DNA of 8,086 nt from Gammaproteobacteria bacterium (GTDB taxonomy: Bacteria; Pseudomonadota; Gammaproteobacteria; QOAV01): contig JALXFQ010000065.1 of assembly GCA_027067235.1 (NCBI GenBank), positions 1 through 8,086 on the forward strand, written 5' to 3'. The notes beneath the pieces are model-generated. The model saw nothing but the letters and a program-made list of their open reading frames with translations, searched no databases and was not told where the DNA came from. This document shows positions 4,964 to 8,086 of this stretch, in pieces (position 1 is the stretch's first letter; every line of letters starts with the position of its first letter). The translations under genes were made by a program, and so were the position numbers.

Positions 4964-7039
4964 TCATACCTGGCCAAACACATAGCCCTCCCCCAGCCAG
5001 CGCTGGATAATCCGGTCCACGTTTTGCGGGTATTGTTCGAGCAGTTGCGATGCGGCGCGCTCCACCAGTGGCGCGAGGTGCTGGTCGCGCACCAGATCGG
5101 CGATGCGCAGGTCGGGCAGGCCGGTCTGACGGGTGCCCAGCACTTCGCCGGGGCCGCGCAGCTGCAGGTCTTTTTCGGCGATACGGAAGCCGTCGTTGCT
5201 GTCGCGCATGGTGGCGAGGCGATCCTGGGCGATGCGCGAGAGCGGGCCGTGATACATGAGCACGCAGGCGCTTTTGGCGCTGCCGCGTCCCACGCGTCCG
5301 CGTAGCTGGTGCAGTTGCGCCAGCCCCAGGCGCTCGGCGTTTTCTATAATCATCAGGCTGGCGTTGGGTACATCCACGCCCACTTCGATGACGGTGGTGG
5401 CTACCAGTACGTCCAGTTCATGGGCCTTGAACGCGGTCATCACCTGTTCTTTTTCCCTGGGCTTGAGGCGGCCATGAATCAGGCCGATTTTCAGGGCGGG
5501 CAGCTCCTTTTGCAGCAGGCTGGCGGTTTCGGACGCGGCCTGTAGCTGTTCCATGAACTCGCTTTCGTCGATGGCCGGGCACACCCAGTAGGCCTGACGC
5601 CCCTCGCCGCAGGCGTCGCGCAGGCGCTGGATGATGTCATCGCGGCGGGTATTTGGTACCACCACCGTGGTCACCGGCGTGCGGCCCGGCGGCAGTTCGT
5701 CGATCACGGTCAGGTCAAGATCGGCGTACAGGGTCATGGCCAGACTGCGCGGAATGGGCGTGGCGGTCATCACCAGTTGATGCGGCTTGAGGCCGTTGCC
5801 CTCGCCCTTTTCGTACAGAGCGAGACGCTGGTGTACGCCGAAACGGTGCTGTTCGTCGATCACCAGCAGGCCGAGCCTGGTGAAACTCACCGATTCCTGA
5901 AACAGCGCGTGGGTGCCCACGGTGATCAGCGGCTTGTCCAGCTTCAGGCGTTCCAGCGTGTCGCGTTTCTGTCTGGCGGTTTGCGAGCCGGACAGCCATT
6001 CCACATCCACGCCCAGCGGTTTGCACCAGTTGTCGAAGCTGTGAAAATGTTGCTCCGCCAGTATCTCGGTGGGGGCCATGATGGCGACCTGATATCCGGC
6101 CTCCACCGCCCCCAGCGCCGCGCCCGCCGCGATGATGGTTTTGCCGCTGCCCACGTCGCCCTGAAGCAGCCGGCTCATGGGATAGCCCAGCTCCAGGTCG
6201 CCCAGCACCGTATCCAGCGACCTTTGCTGCGCGCCGGTCAGTTCGAACGGCAGGCTGGTGAGCAGGGCGTGGAGCAGTCGCTGGTCGGAATGGATTTTCG
6301 GCGCGTTTTGCTGTTTCTGGGCTTCACGCAGTTTGCGCAGACTGAGGTGGTGGGCCATCAACTCCTCGAAGGCCAGCCGCTGCTGCGCCGGATGCTTTTT
6401 GTTCAGAATCGCCAGCGTGTCCACATCTGGCGGCGGCTGGTGCAACAGGGCGATGGCCTCGGCCAGCCGCGGGAAATCATATTTCTCGGTAACGTTGGCA
6501 GGCAGCATGTCGTCCAGCTCGTCCAGACTGGTTTCCAGCGCCTGTGCGATCAGCTTGCGTAGAGTCAGCTGGTGCACGCCTTTGGTGGTGGAATAAACCG
6601 GCGTCAGCGTGTCCTCCGGCTGCGGTTCTTCGTCAAGGGCGAACAAGGTGTATTCGGGGTGCACCATTTCCAGTGTCTGCGGACCGCGCCGCACCTCGCC
6701 ATAGCAACTGATGCGTGCGCCGCGCCGCAACTGATTTTTCTGCGCAGCGCTGAAATGGAAAAAGCGCAGGATGATGGCCCCGGTGTTGTCGCTGATTTGC
6801 ACCAGCAGCGAGCGGCGGCGGCCGAAGCGGATGTCGGCCAGTTCGATCTCGCCCTGAATCAGCGCTTCCTCGCCGTGACGCAGCGCGCCGATGGGCGTGA
6901 AACGGGTGCGGTCTTCATAGCGGAACGGCAGGTGGAACAGCGCGTCCTCGGCGGTGCGAATATTCAGCGCCGCCAGTTTTTCCGCCACTTTCGGGCCGAC
7001 GCCCCTGAAGCGGGTGACCGGAATTTGCGCGGGGTTCAT
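4964..7039 (-). CDS. recG: ATP-dependent DNA helicase RecG
   Basis: RecG is a monomeric superfamily 2 translocase that remodels stalled replication forks, R-loops and Holliday junctions in the cytoplasm. At 691 residues it is almost exactly the length of the E. coli protein. Domains run in order: an N-terminal helix-hairpin-like start (FRGVGPKVAEKL, 11-22), the OB-fold wedge domain that grips branched DNA (about 57-150, including RFFHFSAAQK at 92-101 and EMVHPEY at 124-130), helicase motif Q region (FELTGAQQRS, 265-274), Walker A GDVGSGKT (294-301), Walker B DEQH (395-398), motif III TATPIPRS (425-432), motif VI QLRGRVGRG (578-586), and the RecG-specific TRG region RGPGEVLGTRQTG (628-640). 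All motifs are intact. The start is the ATG at 7039, which places the conserved N-terminus correctly, although the ribosome-binding site is weak. It lies 45 nt after ridA, and ridA-recG adjacency is common in proteobacteria. No clear terminator follows it. Confidence 0.98.
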   Translation of the reverse strand: MNPAQIPVTRFRGVGPKVAEKLAALNIRTAEDALFHLPFRYEDRTRFTPIGALRHGEEALIQGEIELADIRFGRRRSLLVQISDNTGAIILRFFHFSAAQKNQLRRGARISCYGEVRRGPQTLEMVHPEYTLFALDEEPQPEDTLTPVYSTTKGVHQLTLRKLIAQALETSLDELDDMLPANVTEKYDFPRLAEAIALLHQPPPDVDTLAILNKKHPAQQRLAFEELMAHHLSLRKLREAQKQQNAPKIHSDQRLLHALLTSLPFELTGAQQRSLDTVLGDLELGYPMSRLLQGDVGSGKTIIAAGAALGAVEAGYQVAIMAPTEILAEQHFHSFDNWCKPLGVDVEWLSGSQTARQKRDTLERLKLDKPLITVGTHALFQESVSFTRLGLLVIDEQHRFGVHQRLALYEKGEGNGLKPHQLVMTATPIPRSLAMTLYADLDLTVIDELPPGRTPVTTVVVPNTRRDDIIQRLRDACGEGRQAYWVCPAIDESEFMEQLQAASETASLLQKELPALKIGLIHGRLKPREKEQVMTAFKAHELDVLVATTVIEVGVDVPNASLMIIENAERLGLAQLHQLRGRVGRGSAKSACVLMYHGPLSRIAQDRLATMRDSNDGFRIAEKDLQLRGPGEVLGTRQTGLPDLRIADLVRDQHLAPLVERAASQLLEQYPQNVDRIIQRWLGEGYVFGQV

Positions 7040-7084
7040 TGCCCGGAGCGTTTCAGTTCTGGCTCTGGCGGCAGCGGGGGCGGC

Positions 7085-7465
7085 TCAAAGCTCCAGGATG
7101 GCGTCCATCTCCACGCCAGCGCCCTTCGGCAGCGCAGCCACGCCGACAGCGGCTCTGGCCGGGTAGGGTTCGCTGAAATATTCCGCCATGACTTCGTTGA
7201 CCAGCGGGAAATGGGCCAGGTCAGTGAGAAAAACATTCAGTTTGGCGACATCGGCCAGCGATCCGCCAGCGGCTTGCGCTACTGCTCGCAGATTGCTGAA
7301 TACCTGGTGAATCTGTACGCGCATGTCGCCTTGCGCCATTTCCATGGTTTCCGGTACTAGCGGGATCTGTCCCGACAGATAGACTGTATTACCGGTTCTG
7401 ATCGCTTGTGAATAGGTACCGATAGCCTGCGGCGCTTGATCGGTGCTGATGATTTGTCGAGTCAT
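7085..7465 (-). CDS. ridA: RidA family 2-iminobutanoate/2-iminopropanoate deaminase
   Basis: A 126-residue cytosolic enzyme of the RidA/YjgF/UK114 family. It forms trimers and hydrolyses reactive enamine/imine intermediates made by PLP enzymes such as threonine dehydratase, protecting other PLP enzymes from damage. Length matches the family norm of about 128. Family landmarks are IGTYSQAI (15-22), VYLSGQIPL (28-36), NLRAVAQAAGGSL (58-70), VFLTDL (78-83), and the C-terminal block ARAAVGVAALPKGAGVEMDAI (103 onward). Arg104 and Glu119 correspond to the arginine that binds the substrate carboxylate and the catalytic-site glutamate of E. coli RidA. The ATG at 7465 has a good ribosome-binding site (AAGGGAG, 5 nt spacer) that overlaps the stop codon of the upstream oxidoreductase gene, so the two are likely translationally coupled. 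Confidence 0.96.
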   Translation of the reverse strand: MTRQIISTDQAPQAIGTYSQAIRTGNTVYLSGQIPLVPETMEMAQGDMRVQIHQVFSNLRAVAQAAGGSLADVAKLNVFLTDLAHFPLVNEVMAEYFSEPYPARAAVGVAALPKGAGVEMDAILEL

Positions 7466-7475
7466 GTGTACTCCC

Positions 7476-8086
7476 TTAACGATATTGCTTCAGATACCAC
7501 CATTCGAAAAACTGCTTGGCCCAGTGGAACAGCCGTGTGCTAGGCAACACCATGCCGCCGGAATCCTTGCGCGAAACGAATATGCCCCTGTCGCCGGAAT
7601 CGACGATGCACATCAGTTCGGCCTTGAAAGTATGATCGGCGCTGCGGCCGCCGAGGCTGGCGTTGAGGTTTTCCGCCGCCGCCCTGGCCTGCAGATCGGC
7701 CATGTGCGCCTGTTTTGGCAGCCAGTCCGGGCCGGGGAAAGAGCCGGAGTCGCCCGCCACATAAACCTGTTCCAGGCCTGCCACCCTGCAGTTGGCGTCG
7801 GCCTGGATCAGGCCACCGGGCGAACGTGGCAGCTTGCTGTTGTCGAACCACTGGTTTCCGGTCATGCCGGGCATGAACAGGGTCAGATCCGAGTCGAATT
7901 CCTGATTCTCCAGCAGAACCTTGCTTTCGGTAAAACCCTTGATCTTGCTACCCAGGTAAGTGTGAATGCCGCGTTTTTCCATTTCTGTCATCAGGCCCCT
8001 GACGGCTTTGGGTCCGAGCCGGGCGCCGGGTTTTTCCGCCGGGGTGAAAAAATTCAGATAAAACTGGTCGCGCCGACCTTCCTTGC
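7476..8086 (-). CDS. FAD-dependent oxidoreductase, sulfide:quinone reductase / NDH-2-like (C-terminal part)
   Basis: The 5' end is missing: the frame stays open to the window edge, so the methionine at 7991 is internal and about 202 residues are visible. The visible part is the second half of a two-dinucleotide-binding-domain flavoprotein. It contains the FAD-binding signature VYVAGDSGSFPGPDWLPKQA (starting near 7763), followed by a helix with ADLQARAAAENL, as in sulfide:quinone oxidoreductases, flavocytochrome c sulfide dehydrogenases and type II NADH dehydrogenases. The block FKAELMCIVDSGDRGIF places a cysteine (codon 7610-7608) where many sulfide:quinone reductases carry their C-terminal redox cysteine. 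The final 17 residues (FHWAKQFFEWWYLKQYR) form an aromatic, basic amphipathic helix, typical of membrane anchoring in this superfamily. The other catalytic cysteines would lie in the missing half, so sulfide oxidation is not proven. An NADH:quinone or other quinone-linked role remains possible. It overlaps the ridA ribosome-binding site and is probably co-transcribed with ridA. Confidence 0.8.
   Translation of the reverse strand, partial: KEGRRDQFYLNFFTPAEKPGARLGPKAVRGLMTEMEKRGIHTYLGSKIKGFTESKVLLENQEFDSDLTLFMPGMTGNQWFDNSKLPRSPGGLIQADANCRVAGLEQVYVAGDSGSFPGPDWLPKQAHMADLQARAAAENLNASLGGRSADHTFKAELMCIVDSGDRGIFVSRKDSGGMVLPSTRLFHWAKQFFEWWYLKQYR

Noticed and set aside
7036..7236. A 66-codon minus-strand frame between ridA and recG.
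   Set aside because: It overlaps most of the ridA 3' end in another frame, and its Pro/Trp/Arg-rich product looks like an out-of-frame translation.

Overview
The window is a compact stretch of a proteobacterial chromosome with moderately high GC. A gammaproteobacterium is most likely, but a betaproteobacterium cannot be excluded. The clues are the ridA-recG neighbourhood, an OprD-type outer-membrane porin (so a Gram-negative envelope), and a TatT/TatP-type TRAP transporter. All seven recognisable genes lie on the minus strand, so transcription runs from high to low coordinates. The long plus-strand open frames are composition shadows. I see no tRNA, rRNA, CRISPR array, insertion sequence or phage gene.

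The layout in transcription order is as follows. (1) At 8086-7476 is the C-terminal part of an FAD-dependent oxidoreductase of the sulfide:quinone oxidoreductase / NDH-2 superfamily, cut by the window edge. It is followed after 10 nt by a RidA-family enamine/imine deaminase (7465-7085) and after a further 45 nt by the ATP-dependent DNA helicase RecG (7039-4964). (2) A 220-nt gap holds a plausible sigma70 promoter and a small palindrome. It leads into a two-gene operon: a glutamate/aspartate-type dicarboxylate:cation symporter (4741-3380) and, 3 nt later, an OprD-family porin (3376-2186). The operon ends at a textbook rho-independent terminator (2156-2126). (3) After a 210-nt gap comes a TRAP transport operon: a TatT-like lipoprotein (1975-1103), a DctP/TatP-like periplasmic binding protein (1041-43), and 13 codons of a third gene that is probably the TRAP membrane permease and runs out of the window.

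Functionally, two uptake units sit side by side. In the porin-symporter operon one protein would carry the solute across the outer membrane and the other across the inner membrane. In the TRAP operon, a lipoprotein and a binding protein would hand solute to a permease. The binding protein appears to lack the arginine that most TRAP binding proteins use to hold a carboxylate ligand. RidA and RecG are housekeeping functions.

I found no clearly new defence or mobile system. The most interesting points are the TatT/TatP ligand question, the porin-symporter pairing, and a homopolymer tract inside the porin gene.
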